Part shown: piece after piece, positions 1 through 9,570 of the stretch | How positions within the stretch are numbered: the first letter of the stretch is position 1 | How the letters are laid out: each line of letters starts with the position of its first letter | NCBI GenBank assembly: GCA_018223415.1 | Contig: JAGTTQ010000001.1 | Location: 2,391,865 to 2,455,864, forward strand | DNA: 64,000 bases | Source: Eubacteriaceae bacterium Marseille-Q4139 | Lineage (GTDB): Bacteria > Bacillota > Clostridia > Lachnospirales > Lachnospiraceae | Direction of reading: 5' to 3' | Notes under the pieces: model-generated | Databases searched by the model: none | What the model saw: only the letters and a program-made list of their open reading frames with translations | Told to the model about the DNA's origin: nothing | Made by a program: the position numbers and the translations under genes

Positions 1-901
1 GTCTGTCCTCATCCTTCCAGTCGATGTCCCGCACCATCTCCGCGTAGCCGGAAATCACGGAAAGCGGCGATTTCAGTTCGTGGGACACGTTGGCAATCAC
101 TTCCTTCCGCAGCACATCTACCCGGTGGAGCGCCTGCCCCAGCACCTCCACGGACTCGGCAAGCTGGCCGAATTCGTCAGTTCTGGCCACCTCCGGCTTT
201 GCCGCAAAGTCATTTTCTGCCAGCCGGTCGATGGTGTTCTTGATGGCATAAATCGGTTTGGTGAAATGCCTGGAGCAGACGAAGGCCAGCACAGAGGCGG
301 CCAGGGTCAGGAAAATACTCAATATGATAAGCTGGCGGCGGTTGAGGTGCAGGATCGTGTCGATCTGAAGCTCATGGTGGATGACGAGATAGCTGTCGCG
401 GCCGCCGAAGGTAATCGGAAAACCAATTTCCACGGCTACGGCCCTTCCGCCGGCTTCCACCACATTCTGATAGGGCGCTCGCGCAGAAATCACGTCAAAC
501 TGACGGTCGCGCGTGATGCTGTCCCATACCTGCATTTCCGGCTCCTCCGGCCGTTCCGTTTCCGGCCCGGGCTTGATTTCATGGCCCAGTGCATAAATCG
601 TCACAAGGCGGCCGTCTTCTCCAAGAAGAAACAAGGTGCCGTCGGTAATGCGGCTTAAAAACGGCAGGAACCGGCCGTCCTCCGAAAGATCGCTGTTCTG
701 GAGCGTCTCCATGGCCGGCTGGAGCCTGTTCTGCGTGTCCTCCAGGGCTGCGGCGGCATAGTTCTGCTCAAACAGGAAAATCTGCACGACCCACATGAAC
801 ACAACGGCGAACAGAACGAGCCCCATCATAATGCTCCAGAGCTGGAACACCATCCTGGCTCTCGGCCTTGTCTTTTTATTTTCCAATGGCTTCTCTGTCA
901 T
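1..901 (-). CDS. Sensor histidine kinase, C-terminus cut off by window edge
   Basis: Membrane sensor kinase of a two-component pair. I read it on the minus strand from an ATG at 901 that overlaps the response regulator stop by 26 nt, so the two are translationally coupled. About 300 residues are visible: a short basic N-terminus, TM1 (about residues 18-40), an extracytoplasmic sensor region of about 135 residues, TM2, a HAMP-like linker (TKPIYAIKNTIDRLAEND), then the HisKA phosphoacceptor motif VSHELKSPLSVISGY. The ATPase domain lies outside the window. It probably senses an envelope stress or a substrate of the divergent RND pump; the ligand is unknown. Confidence 0.9.
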   Translation of the reverse strand, partial: MTEKPLENKKTRPRARMVFQLWSIMMGLVLFAVVFMWVVQIFLFEQNYAAAALEDTQNRLQPAMETLQNSDLSEDGRFLPFLSRITDGTLFLLGEDGRLVTIYALGHEIKPGPETERPEEPEMQVWDSITRDRQFDVISARAPYQNVVEAGGRAVAVEIGFPITFGGRDSYLVIHHELQIDTILHLNRRQLIILSIFLTLAASVLAFVCSRHFTKPIYAIKNTIDRLAENDFAAKPEVARTDEFGQLAESVEVLGQALHRVDVLRKEVIANVSHELKSPLSVISGYAEMVRDIDWKDEDR

Positions 902-1562
902 ATTCAAATTTATACCCCACTCCCCAGACCGTTTGAATGATCCCGCGGTAGCGCCCGAGGTGTTCCCGCAGGGACTTGATGTGCGTGTCAATGGTGCGCC
1001 CGTCGCCGAAATAGCTGTATCCCCAGATGGATTCCAAAAGCTGGTCGCGGCTTAAGACGATGCGTTCGTTTTGTGCCAGCTTGAGCAGAAGTTCAAACTC
1101 CTTGGGCGGCAGGGTGAGCTTATTCCCGTCCAAGGTCACGATGCGGAATTCCGGCATGATGGTAAGGCTGCCGAAGGTCATGGAGGTTTCCGTCCGCCCT
1201 TTGCTGTTTCTCCTTAAAACGGCCGCGACGCGGGCCATCAGCTCCCTGGGGCTGAAGGGTTTGGAGACATAGTCGTCGACGCCGAGACGGAAACCCATGA
1301 GCTTGTCGTATTCCTCTGTTCTGGCTGTCAGCATGATAACCGGAACATCGCTTATTTCCCGGAGCTTTTCTAAAGTCTCGAAGCCGTCCATTCCCGGCAT
1401 CATCACGTCTAAAATCACCAGATCGCATGGAGTTGCCTGAAAGATACGGAGGGCAGAGCGGCCGTCCCCGGCTTCCTCACATGTATAGTTTTCCAGTTCC
1501 GCATACGTTCGGATCAGCCTGCGGAGTCTGGCATCATCGTCTGCAATCAACAAGGTCGGCAT
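876..1562 (-). CDS. OmpR/PhoB-family response regulator
   Basis: DNA-binding response regulator of 228 residues. The N-terminal receiver domain has the acidic pocket (DDD at 8-10), phosphoacceptor Asp52 in LVILDVMMPGMDG, Thr79 and Lys101 (YVSKPF). The C-terminal winged helix (about 130-222) has the usual recognition-helix region GRTIDTHIKSLREHLG and ends GVGYKFE. The ATG at 1562 is preceded by an AAAGGAGG ribosome site. It is co-transcribed with the kinase and divergent from the efflux operon, whose promoter region carries phased direct repeats that are likely its binding site. Confidence 0.95.
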   Translation of the reverse strand: MPTLLIADDDARLRRLIRTYAELENYTCEEAGDGRSALRIFQATPCDLVILDVMMPGMDGFETLEKLREISDVPVIMLTARTEEYDKLMGFRLGVDDYVSKPFSPRELMARVAAVLRRNSKGRTETSMTFGSLTIMPEFRIVTLDGNKLTLPPKEFELLLKLAQNERIVLSRDQLLESIWGYSYFGDGRTIDTHIKSLREHLGRYRGIIQTVWGVGYKFEYDREAIGK

Positions 1563-1636
1563 GGAAAAATTCCTCCTTTCGGATTTGCTTTTACTGTTCT
1601 GATTATAGCACCGTGTCCGGCCGCATGGAAAGAGTT

Positions 1637-1690
1637 CTCACAAAAACCTGAAAAATTCCTCACAATTTCCCCACATTTCTTCCCTATGAT
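1637..1690 (+). promoter_or_regulatory. Phased direct repeats and -10 box of the efflux operon
   Basis: CTCACA at 1637, CTGAAA at 1648, CTCACA at 1659 and CCCACA at 1670 are spaced exactly 11 bp apart, one helical turn, as in OmpR/PhoB-type sites. A -10 box TATGAT lies at 1685-1690, but no consensus -35 sits 17 bp upstream; the repeats occupy that place. This is the layout of an activator-dependent promoter, presumably driven by the adjacent response regulator (inference). Confidence 0.5.
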
Positions 1691-1720
1691 GCAGGAAAAG
1701 GACGATAAAGGAGTGCAGAA

Positions 1721-2137
1721 ATGTTGAGACGAACGGATGTCGGAAATTCAGCGGGAAAACGATGGCGGCCTGTCTATGTCTATGCCGCGGCCAGTGCCGC
1801 GCTGTTCCTTATCTCTTCCTGGCAGGACGGCTTTTGTCCGGAAGTTTCGTGGAGCTGCCTGGCTTATCCGCTTCTTGGCGGGTGCATCGGCTATCTTCTG
1901 ATCCGGCATTTCGCCCCGCACGCAGGAAAATCGGAATACTACCGGCTGTTTTCCTGGCTCTACAACGGGGGGCTCGCTGTCCTGACTGCCGGCCGGGTCA
2001 TCTCTGGAGCCATATCAAAAACAGGCACAGGCCCTGCGTACATGCGGATGGCGGATATTGCCGGATGGACGCTTCTGGCAGTGGGAATTTTCGTACTGAT
2101 TATGGCAGAAAAAGAAAGCAGAAAGGAAGAATCATAG
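1721..2137 (+). CDS. Small integral membrane protein of the RND operon
   Basis: 138-residue protein that I do not recognise as a named family. It has about four hydrophobic segments (about residues 20-34, 44-60, 78-95 and 112-128) and a charged C-terminal tail (EKESRKEES), so it is probably a polytopic inner membrane protein. The ATG has a good ribosome site (AAAGGAG) and the gene ends 4 nt before the adaptor gene. Its place as first gene of the operon suggests an accessory or assembly role for the pump, which is inference. Confidence 0.7.
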   Translation: MLRRTDVGNSAGKRWRPVYVYAAASAALFLISSWQDGFCPEVSWSCLAYPLLGGCIGYLLIRHFAPHAGKSEYYRLFSWLYNGGLAVLTAGRVISGAISKTGTGPAYMRMADIAGWTLLAVGIFVLIMAEKESRKEES

Positions 2138-2141
2138 GAAG

Positions 2142-3284
2142 ATGACAAAGAAATTTGGAAAGAAATTCTGGCTTTATGTATCAATCGCCGTGCTGTTTCT
2201 TGTGCTCGGCGCGGTTTGGGTCTTTCGCGGGAAAGGCGGCGCGGCAGCCCCGGCCGGCATGATGATGCAGGGGGAACAGGCAGCGCCCGACGTGGTGAAC
2301 GCCGAAACGCCGGAAACGGGAAGTATTTTCCTGACGACAGACCTGACCGGCACGCTGGAGTCCGCCGATGTGGTTCGCGTCTATGCGAAGGCCTCCGGCG
2401 ATGTGACCGATGTGAAGGTAAAGGCCGGAGATGTGGTGGAACAGGGCCAGGTCTTGTTTGAAATCGACACGGATCAGGTGGACACGGCAAAAAATTCCAT
2501 GGATTCGGCGGCCCTCTCCCTCTCGGAGGCGAGAAGCAGCCTCTCCCGGATGCAGATTTTGTATGACGCCGGGGATCTTTCAGAACAGGAATATGAACAG
2601 TATGCCAATAGCGTGAAGTCCGCCGAACTCCAGTACGAGTCGGCGAAGCTGGCCTACGAAAAGCAGGTGGAATACAGCACGGTGACGGCGCCGATTTCCG
2701 GCACCATCGAAAGCTGCAGCGCCGAGGTCTATGACCTGGTGAACCAGAACGCCGAGCTCTGTGTGATTACCGGAGAAGGCCAGAAAACGGTTTCCTTCTA
2801 TATTACACAGCGGATGCTTTCCAATGTGGCGGTCGGTGACGCCATGACTGTGGAAAAGAACGGGAAGAGCTATGACGCGGTCATCACCGAGGTCAACACC
2901 ATGGTGGACGAGGACACGGGACTTTTTAAGGCGGAGGCCCAGATGGAGGACACCGACGAGATCGCCACGGGCAGTACCGTGAAAATTAAGCTTGTGACCG
3001 GCCGCGCGGAAGATGCCATGCTGATTCCCGTGGATGCCGTCTATTATAACGGCGGCGAGGCGTATGTCTATGTTTACCGGGATGGTACGGCAAATATGAC
3101 GGCTGTGGAAATCGGCTTAAACGATTCTGATTATGCCGAGGTGCTTTCCGGGCTTTCGGAGGACGATCTGGTGATCAGCACATGGAGCTCCAACCTCTAT
3201 GAAGGCGCCGCGGTACGGTTAAGGGAAGATATGGCGGCAGAAAGCGCCGGTGACGAGACGCCGGCCGCAGAGCAGGAGGGCTAG
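2142..3284 (+). CDS. RND efflux periplasmic adaptor (HlyD/MFP family)
   Basis: Membrane fusion protein of 380 residues. It has an N-terminal membrane anchor (WLYVSIAVLFLVLGAVWVF) without a lipobox, then a lipoyl half (DVTDVKVKAGDVVEQGQVLFEI), an alpha-hairpin with heptad-like Ala/Ser/Glu content (about 110-165), the second lipoyl half (YSTVTAPISGTIESCS) and beta-barrel/membrane-proximal domains. The C-terminal tail is acidic and Ala-rich. It should link the RND permease to an outer conduit. It is 3 nt upstream of the permease gene. The hairpin is short compared with AcrA, which may suit a monoderm envelope. Confidence 0.92.
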   Translation: MTKKFGKKFWLYVSIAVLFLVLGAVWVFRGKGGAAAPAGMMMQGEQAAPDVVNAETPETGSIFLTTDLTGTLESADVVRVYAKASGDVTDVKVKAGDVVEQGQVLFEIDTDQVDTAKNSMDSAALSLSEARSSLSRMQILYDAGDLSEQEYEQYANSVKSAELQYESAKLAYEKQVEYSTVTAPISGTIESCSAEVYDLVNQNAELCVITGEGQKTVSFYITQRMLSNVAVGDAMTVEKNGKSYDAVITEVNTMVDEDTGLFKAEAQMEDTDEIATGSTVKIKLVTGRAEDAMLIPVDAVYYNGGEAYVYVYRDGTANMTAVEIGLNDSDYAEVLSGLSEDDLVISTWSSNLYEGAAVRLREDMAAESAGDETPAAEQEG

Positions 3285-3287
3285 CGT

Positions 3288-6200
3288 ATGGGAATTACAA
3301 GATTCGTACTGAAACGCCCGGTCACAACCATTATGGCGCTTTTGTGCCTGCTGGTATTCGGAATTTCCTCGGTCTTTTCCGCAACCCTGGAGCAGATGCC
3401 TGACACAGACCAGCCGATGCTAATCATCATGGCGACTTATTCCGGCGCCGGGCCCGAAGACATCGACGAGCTGGTGACGCAGCCCATCGAAGACGAGGTC
3501 AGTACCCTGGAGGGCGTAAAAAGCATCAGCTCCACTTCCGGCGACGGGAACGCCAGGATCATGCTGGAATACGACTACGGCGAAGACATGAGCGAGGCCT
3601 ATGACGAGCTTTCCAGAAGCCTGGACAGCCTGGCAAGGCGGCTTCCCGACGATGTGGAAACCAGCGTCATGGAGATGAGCATGAACGCGGGAACCACGAT
3701 GATGCTTTCTATTTCTCATGCGACAGAGACCGAGCTTTATGACTATGTGGATCAGAACATCGTCCCGGCCCTGGAACAGCTCTCCACAGCGGCAGACGTG
3801 GAGGCCATGGGCGGCTCCTCGGAATACATACGGGTGGAACTGAAATCCGACATGATGAAACAGTACCAGGTGACGATGGATTCCATCATTTCGGCTGTGA
3901 CGGCGGCAGACCTCTCCTACCCGTCCGGCGACGCGGTCTCCGGGAACCTGGAGCTTTCCGTCACCACTTCCTCCGACAACGATACCCTGGAAGACCTTCT
4001 GTCGGTGCCGATTACCACGGGCAGCGGGAAGATCATTTATCTGGAGGACGTGGCAGATGTCTACACGGCCGAGGAAAGCCGCGGCGGCATATCCCGCTAC
4101 AACGGCCAGGAGACCATTTCCATCTCCATTACGAAACAGCAGAGCAGCACGGCCATGGAGCTTTCCGACGATGTGCATGAAGTCATCGAGGCGCTGATGG
4201 CCGAGGACTCCGACCTCACCATTGAGGTCGCCAATGACTCCGCCGACAGCATCATGAGCTCCCTCATGGATGTGGCAGAAACCATGGTGCTGGCCGTCGT
4301 CATCTCCATGATTATTATTTTCATGTTCTTCGGCGACTATAAGGCGTCATTGATTGTGGGAAGCTCCATTCCGACGTCGATTTTAATGTCCCTGATTTTG
4401 ATGACGGCATGCGGCTTTTCCTTGAATACGATCACCATGAGCGGCCTCGTCCTCGGCGTCGGCATGATGGTGGATAACTCCATCGTCGTTCTGGAAAGCT
4501 GTTTCCGGGCGCTGGATTCCATGGAACAGAAAGGGATTTTGGAATATGCAAAGGCGGCTCTCTCCGGCACCAATATCGTCGTCATGTCGGTCGTCGGCTC
4601 GACGCTTACCACCTGCGTCGTGTTCATCCCGCTTGTATTCCTCCAGGGCATGAGCGGCCAGATGTTCGGCCCCATGGGCTATACCATCGTGTTCTGCATG
4701 AGCGCGTCCCTGCTCTCGGCCATCACGGTCGTCCCGCTCTGCTACATGGCTTATAAGCCCCAGGAGACAGACCGGGCGCTGATGTCGCGGCCCATGGTTC
4801 ATATGCAGGAGGCCTACCGGAAGGTCATGCCGTCGCTTTTAAAGCACAGGGGCCTTGTCATGACGGTATCGGTAGCCTTTATCGTCGCCACCCTGTTTTT
4901 GGCAGGCGGCATGGAAGCCGAGCTCATGACGGCCGATGACACCGGCACCATCTCCGTGAGCATCGAGACGCGGCCGGGACTCATAAGCGAGCAGGCGGAA
5001 GAAATGTTAAACCAGGCGGAGGCCATTGTGGCGGCCAACGAAAACGTGGATTCCTACATGCTGCGGTATAACGGAAACAGCGGCAGCATCACCGCCTATT
5101 TAAAGGATGACCGGGCAATGGAGACAGACGAGATTGTGAGCCTTTGGGAGACGCAGATGGCAGACATCGAAAATTGTACGATTGAGGTGGAGGCGTCCAC
5201 GTCCATGAGCATGATGGGGCGAACCAGAGGCTATGAGGTGATTCTGCACGGCGAGGACTACGACGAGTTAAAGGAAGTCAGCGACGAGATTGTCGCGGAA
5301 CTGACGGCCAGAGACGATGTGATCAACGTCCATTCCAGCCTGGAAAACACGGCTCCCGTCGTCGCCATCAACGTGGATCAGGCGGCGGCATCCGCAGAGG
5401 GGCTCACGGCCGCCCAGATCGGAAGCCAGGTAAAGCAGATGTTAGACGGGGAGGAACTGACGACGCTTACCATCGACGGGCAGGAGATAAGCGTCATGGC
5501 CGAATACCCGGACGGAGAGTATGAGACGGTGGCCCAGGTGGAGAACATGATTCTCACAAAGCCCTCCGGCGGCTATGCGGCGCTTGCGGACGTGGCGGAG
5601 GTCACGTACCGCGACAACCCCAATTCCATTTCCAAGACGGACAAAAAATATGAAATCACGATTACGGCCGAGTACACCGGAGGAAACGTGAAGGCGGCCA
5701 TCGACAGCGAGGTCATCGCGCCGCATCTTTCCGCCTCCATTACAACCGGCGTCAACAGCAGGGATCAGATGATGAACGAGGAATTTTCCAGCCTTTATGA
5801 GGCCATCGCCACGGCGGCCTTCCTGGTCTTCGTCGTCATGGCGGCCCAGTTTGAATCGCCGAAGTTTTCCTTCATGGTGATGACGACGATCCCCTTCAGC
5901 CTGATCGGCTCCTTCGGCCTTCTAAAGCTGACCGGCGTCACCATCAGCATGACCTCGATTCTGGGCTTTCTGATTCTCGTGGGAACCGTCGTAAACAACG
6001 GCATCCTGTACGTGGATACGGTGAACCAGTACCGGCTCACCATGGATTTAAAAACGGCTTTGATTGAGGCCGGCGCCACGAGGCTTCGCCCGATCCTGAT
6101 GAAGAGCCTTACGACGATCCTTTCCATGATCCCCATGGCCCTTGCCATCGGAAGCAGCGGTTCCACGACGCAGGGCCTCGCCATCGTAGACATCGGAGGC

Positions 6201-6293
6201 CTGACCGTGGGCGTCTTCGTGGCCCTGTTCATGCTCCCGGTTTACTACGATATCATGAACGGAAGAAAGGAACGGACGGTTCTTGATATTTAA
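3288..6293 (+). CDS. RND-superfamily efflux permease (AcrB/MMPL-like)
   Basis: Proton-driven efflux permease of 1001 residues. It starts with TM1 (FVLKRPVTTIMALLCLLVFG), followed by a large extracytoplasmic domain with the family signature PGxxPEDIDELVTQPIE-like segment (GAGPEDIDELVTQPIED). TM2-6 lie at about 330-490 with the TM4 signature GLVLGVGMMVDNSIVVLE, which carries the proton-relay Asp. A second porter domain and TM8-12 (about 850-985) follow. The size and two-fold repeat match AcrB-type pumps. The substrate is unknown; drugs, bile acids or lipids are possible. Confidence 0.95.
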   Translation: MGITRFVLKRPVTTIMALLCLLVFGISSVFSATLEQMPDTDQPMLIIMATYSGAGPEDIDELVTQPIEDEVSTLEGVKSISSTSGDGNARIMLEYDYGEDMSEAYDELSRSLDSLARRLPDDVETSVMEMSMNAGTTMMLSISHATETELYDYVDQNIVPALEQLSTAADVEAMGGSSEYIRVELKSDMMKQYQVTMDSIISAVTAADLSYPSGDAVSGNLELSVTTSSDNDTLEDLLSVPITTGSGKIIYLEDVADVYTAEESRGGISRYNGQETISISITKQQSSTAMELSDDVHEVIEALMAEDSDLTIEVANDSADSIMSSLMDVAETMVLAVVISMIIIFMFFGDYKASLIVGSSIPTSILMSLILMTACGFSLNTITMSGLVLGVGMMVDNSIVVLESCFRALDSMEQKGILEYAKAALSGTNIVVMSVVGSTLTTCVVFIPLVFLQGMSGQMFGPMGYTIVFCMSASLLSAITVVPLCYMAYKPQETDRALMSRPMVHMQEAYRKVMPSLLKHRGLVMTVSVAFIVATLFLAGGMEAELMTADDTGTISVSIETRPGLISEQAEEMLNQAEAIVAANENVDSYMLRYNGNSGSITAYLKDDRAMETDEIVSLWETQMADIENCTIEVEASTSMSMMGRTRGYEVILHGEDYDELKEVSDEIVAELTARDDVINVHSSLENTAPVVAINVDQAAASAEGLTAAQIGSQVKQMLDGEELTTLTIDGQEISVMAEYPDGEYETVAQVENMILTKPSGGYAALADVAEVTYRDNPNSISKTDKKYEITITAEYTGGNVKAAIDSEVIAPHLSASITTGVNSRDQMMNEEFSSLYEAIATAAFLVFVVMAAQFESPKFSFMVMTTIPFSLIGSFGLLKLTGVTISMTSILGFLILVGTVVNNGILYVDTVNQYRLTMDLKTALIEAGATRLRPILMKSLTTILSMIPMALAIGSSGSTTQGLAIVDIGGLTVGVFVALFMLPVYYDIMNGRKERTVLDI

Positions 6294-6315
6294 CATGTCA
6301 AAAGGAGTTGGTTTT

Positions 6316-7476
6316 TTGAAGAGAAATAAGGTTCTTTCCGCGGCCTGCGCCGCTGCCCTCTGCATGGGAGCCGTTCCCGTGCAGGCGGCCGCCGCCAGCC
6401 CGGAGTTTGCATATACGGAAGAAAAATGGGCCTCCCTGGAGGATAATGTGCTGGAATATGAGGAGATTGCGGATTTAATCCATGAATATAACGCGACGGT
6501 TCAGCAGAATCTTCTGGATTACAACGACTATAAGGGAAAATCCAGTCTGGATATCTCGAAGGAATATTATAACTCGGCCGAAGACATGCTGGAGCGGATC
6601 GAATATCCCGAGGATGACGATGTGAGCTACGCCTCCAGGCTTTCCTCAGCCTTAAGCAGTGAGATCCAGGCGGAAAATTTGGTGGAACAGGGCGATAACA
6701 ACGTGGATGACGGGGAGATCGTAAAGCTCGGCTACGATATGGAGGAAGCGGAGCTGGTAAAACAGGCGGAACAGCTCATGATAAGCTACTGGAGCCAGAC
6801 GGAGAGCCTCGCCGTTTTGGAGGACGCCGTGACCCAGGCGGAGAATTCCTACGAGGCGGCTGTGACGAAAAAGGCGGCCGGCATGGCGGCCCAGGCGGAG
6901 GTGGACTCCATGGCCGAGGCCGTGACGACGGCGAAAGCGTCGCTCCTTACGGCCAAAGGAAGTCTGGAAAAGACGAAGGAACAGCTTTGTCTGATGCTCG
7001 GCTGGCCTTACGGCGCAGAGGTTGATATAAAAGAAGTTCCGCAGCCGGACTTGGAGAAAATCGGCGCCATCGACGTGGAGGCCGACATTGAGACGGCCCT
7101 CGAGAACAATTATAGCTTAAAGATGACGGCAAAGCGGATTGAAAATGCCCGGTCGGCAAGTGTCCGCGAGACCCAGGAGCGGACTTATAAAAACCAGAAG
7201 GAGACGGCTTCCACCAGCGTGAAAAACGCTTACAACAGCCTGCTTTCGGAAAAATCCGGCTATGAGCAGGCGTTGGAGAGCTATGAACTGGCAAAGACAG
7301 AGCTTTCCGCGTCTGCGGCGCGGCTTCAGGCCGGCACCATCACGGCTAAAGATTATGCGTCGAAGGAATTCGCCCTGCTGTCCGCCGAGGTGAGCCTTAA
7401 AACCCAGGAATTGTCGCTGCTTACGGCGCTTAACGAATACGAGTGGGCCGTGAACGGACTGGCGTCCGTGTCCTAG
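6316..7476 (+). CDS. TolC-like outer efflux family protein 1
   Basis: Secreted protein with a signal peptide (KRNKVLSAACAAALCMGAVPVQA) and long Ala/Glu-rich amphipathic helices in two halves, split at about residue 225, as in TolC. I chose the TTG at 6316 because AAAGGAG lies 8 nt upstream; an in-frame ATG at 6295 lacks such a site. TolC proteins normally span an outer membrane, which this lineage should lack. The mature protein (about 360 residues) is shorter than E. coli TolC and I see little sequence that could be a beta barrel. It probably forms a helical conduit across the thick cell wall (inference). Confidence 0.8.
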   Translation: MKRNKVLSAACAAALCMGAVPVQAAAASPEFAYTEEKWASLEDNVLEYEEIADLIHEYNATVQQNLLDYNDYKGKSSLDISKEYYNSAEDMLERIEYPEDDDVSYASRLSSALSSEIQAENLVEQGDNNVDDGEIVKLGYDMEEAELVKQAEQLMISYWSQTESLAVLEDAVTQAENSYEAAVTKKAAGMAAQAEVDSMAEAVTTAKASLLTAKGSLEKTKEQLCLMLGWPYGAEVDIKEVPQPDLEKIGAIDVEADIETALENNYSLKMTAKRIENARSASVRETQERTYKNQKETASTSVKNAYNSLLSEKSGYEQALESYELAKTELSASAARLQAGTITAKDYASKEFALLSAEVSLKTQELSLLTALNEYEWAVNGLASVS

Positions 7477-7490
7477 GAGGTGGCTGGAAC

Positions 7491-8642
7491 ATGAAAAGAA
7501 AAAGAACCCCCGGGCGTGAGAGCGGCCGATTGAGAAGCCGTGCCGTGTGCCAGCTTTTCCTTGCCGTCTGCGCCGTGTCTGCGGCCGCTGTTTTCCTTCC
7601 GGTGAAGGCGTCTGCGGCGGAAGCCGGGGGAATCGTCATTGAATATGAAAATCTCCGTACCCTTGTAGAAGAAGGAAATCCTGACCTTCTGGAATCGAAA
7701 ACAGCCGTAGAGGAAAACGCCGAGCCATACAGAAAGATGCGGGAGGAGCTTCTTGAAGAACAGAAAAATATGGAGGATATGGCCGAGTCCTATGAGGAAG
7801 ACGGCGACGAGGAGATGGCCTCTTTTTATGAGAATGCCGCCGATCTTTTAGGCGATACCATCAGCCAGCTCGGCGTCACGCTCCGGAACATGACATCGGC
7901 CAGCCAGGAAAAGAGCCTTAAGGACATGGCCGACTCCCTCACGAAATCGGCTCAGTCGCTGATGAATTCCTATTGCCAGACGGCATCCCGGGTTTCGGCG
8001 GCTGAAATGGAACTTCAGGCGGCACAGGCGGAGTACGACGAAGCCGTCGTGAAAAGGAGCGCCGGTTTGGCAAAGGATGCCGATGTGCAGTCAGCAAAGG
8101 AAGCCGTCCTGGGGGCGGAGACGTCCCTTCTCTCCCTGAACAGCCAGAAGGAGCAGCTAAAAGCCAGTCTGTTGAGCCTTCTTGGGCTTGGGGATGAGGA
8201 ATATGTGCAGATTGGCGGGATTCCAGCGCCGGATTTATCTGCGGTGAAAGCGCGGGATTTTGAGGCTGACATGGCCGAGTCCGTAAGCAATGACAGCGCC
8301 CTTTTTGAAGCCAGAAGAGCGCAGGCCAAGGGGACGGACGAACGGGAACTGAGGGAAGAAAAGATCGAAACGGCCGAGGCGGAAGCCGAAATGAACTTCC
8401 GCTCGGCCTGGGAAGAGCTTCAGGCGGCCCTGCTCCAGTACGAGGGAGCAGAAAAAACCTATGAGGCCGCCTGCCAGACGTATGAAGCCCTTCAGAGAAA
8501 GCAGGCAGCCGGCCTCTTAAGCCGCGCCGATTCTCTGAGAGGCGAGGCCGACTTTGCCGCGGCCCAGGCATCCATGGATTTCGCCTCCATGAACCTTTAC
8601 GGGACGTATGAGTCGTACCTGTGGACGGTGCGCGGAGTCTAG
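7491..8642 (+). CDS. TolC-like outer efflux family protein 2
   Basis: Second TolC-like protein, about 383 residues, in tandem with the first and only distantly similar to it. It has a basic N-terminus and a signal peptide ending near VKASAAEA, then coiled-coil helices rich in Ala, Glu and Gln. Both paralogues share the phrase pattern AA..YDEAVVKRSAGLAKDADVQSAKEAV, matching the first protein's KKAAGMAAQAEVDSMAEAV. The ATG at 7491 follows TAGGAGG; the nominal upstream GTG has no ribosome site. Two different TolC-like subunits after one RND pump suggest a hetero-oligomeric conduit (inference). Confidence 0.78.
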   Translation: MKRKRTPGRESGRLRSRAVCQLFLAVCAVSAAAVFLPVKASAAEAGGIVIEYENLRTLVEEGNPDLLESKTAVEENAEPYRKMREELLEEQKNMEDMAESYEEDGDEEMASFYENAADLLGDTISQLGVTLRNMTSASQEKSLKDMADSLTKSAQSLMNSYCQTASRVSAAEMELQAAQAEYDEAVVKRSAGLAKDADVQSAKEAVLGAETSLLSLNSQKEQLKASLLSLLGLGDEEYVQIGGIPAPDLSAVKARDFEADMAESVSNDSALFEARRAQAKGTDERELREEKIETAEAEAEMNFRSAWEELQAALLQYEGAEKTYEAACQTYEALQRKQAAGLLSRADSLRGEADFAAAQASMDFASMNLYGTYESYLWTVRGV

Positions 8643-8644
8643 GT

Positions 8645-9469
8645 TCAGCCTGCGAAGGCGTTGCAGGTCTTAATGACAAAACGCATATAGCGGTAAAGGG
8701 AATCGAAATCGTCCTTTTCCAGACGGACAGAACAGTCCCCGCTCCGCGTGACGCCGTCCATTCTGGCGGCGAAATCCGCATTGCGCTCCATCCGGAAGAC
8801 GATGTCCATGGTATGGGGCGCTTTTTTCGCGTCCTGCTTCGGAAGCTTGAGGGCTTCTTTGATGGCCGTTTCATAGCGGCTTTCCAGCATGTTCCAGGAA
8901 CAGCAGACGGCGCTCTGGGAATTTAACGCCTTTTTCGTCTCCACATAGAAAAACGGGGCGGAAAGCTCGGACTCCGCCTGCGGACGAAGCAGGTCGTCGC
9001 CGGTCACAAGGATCACGGGGACGCCGTATTCCTCTGCGAGGAACCCGTTGATGCCGGTTTCTCCCAGTTCTTTCCCGTCGACGGAAACCGAATGGATCAG
9101 GGATCCGGAGATCGTATGGGCCATGACGCCATGGGAGTTGCTGCGGCAGTGGTAGCCGAGGAAAATGGCGCCGTCGAAGGTACCGTCAAAGCCCTCCATC
9201 ATGCCGTATTCCTTAAACGCGCCGTTGCTGGTGACAAAGGAGACGCGCTTATCGAGCCTTGACGGCAGGAGATTGTCCATGTTGCCGTGGCCGTCGTTTA
9301 CGGTGATCTCCGTGACGCCGTTTTTAAATAGAAGGTCAGCAGCCAGGTTGACCTCGTTTATCATGTTCAGCCTGTACTCGTCATAGAGCGCGCCGCCCCG
9401 CATGGTAAAAGCCGGGTTGCTGTTTCCCCAGATACCTTCGATGTCGGCGGAAATGTAGATTTTTTTCAT
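8645..9469 (-). CDS. M55-family D-aminopeptidase (DppA-like)
   Basis: Zinc-dependent M55 peptidase of 274 residues; the family cleaves D-amino-acid-containing peptides. Visible metal and active-site motifs are SADIEG (Asp and Glu), VNDGHGNMDN (His), LGYHCRS (His) and GETGING (Glu), in the order found in DppA. The start codon follows AGAGGT. It is convergent with the TolC-like gene, with only 2 bp between the stops. No signal peptide is seen, so it acts in the cytoplasm, probably in peptide or cell-wall turnover. Confidence 0.9.
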   Translation of the reverse strand: MKKIYISADIEGIWGNSNPAFTMRGGALYDEYRLNMINEVNLAADLLFKNGVTEITVNDGHGNMDNLLPSRLDKRVSFVTSNGAFKEYGMMEGFDGTFDGAIFLGYHCRSNSHGVMAHTISGSLIHSVSVDGKELGETGINGFLAEEYGVPVILVTGDDLLRPQAESELSAPFFYVETKKALNSQSAVCCSWNMLESRYETAIKEALKLPKQDAKKAPHTMDIVFRMERNADFAARMDGVTRSGDCSVRLEKDDFDSLYRYMRFVIKTCNAFAG

Positions 9470-9570
9470 GATGAAACCTCTCTTTTGTGGTGGATTTTTT
9501 GTATGGTTCTATTGTAGACGGAATGGCGGGGATTTGCAATGCGGATGTGGGTGCTTTGCCACTATAAAAG

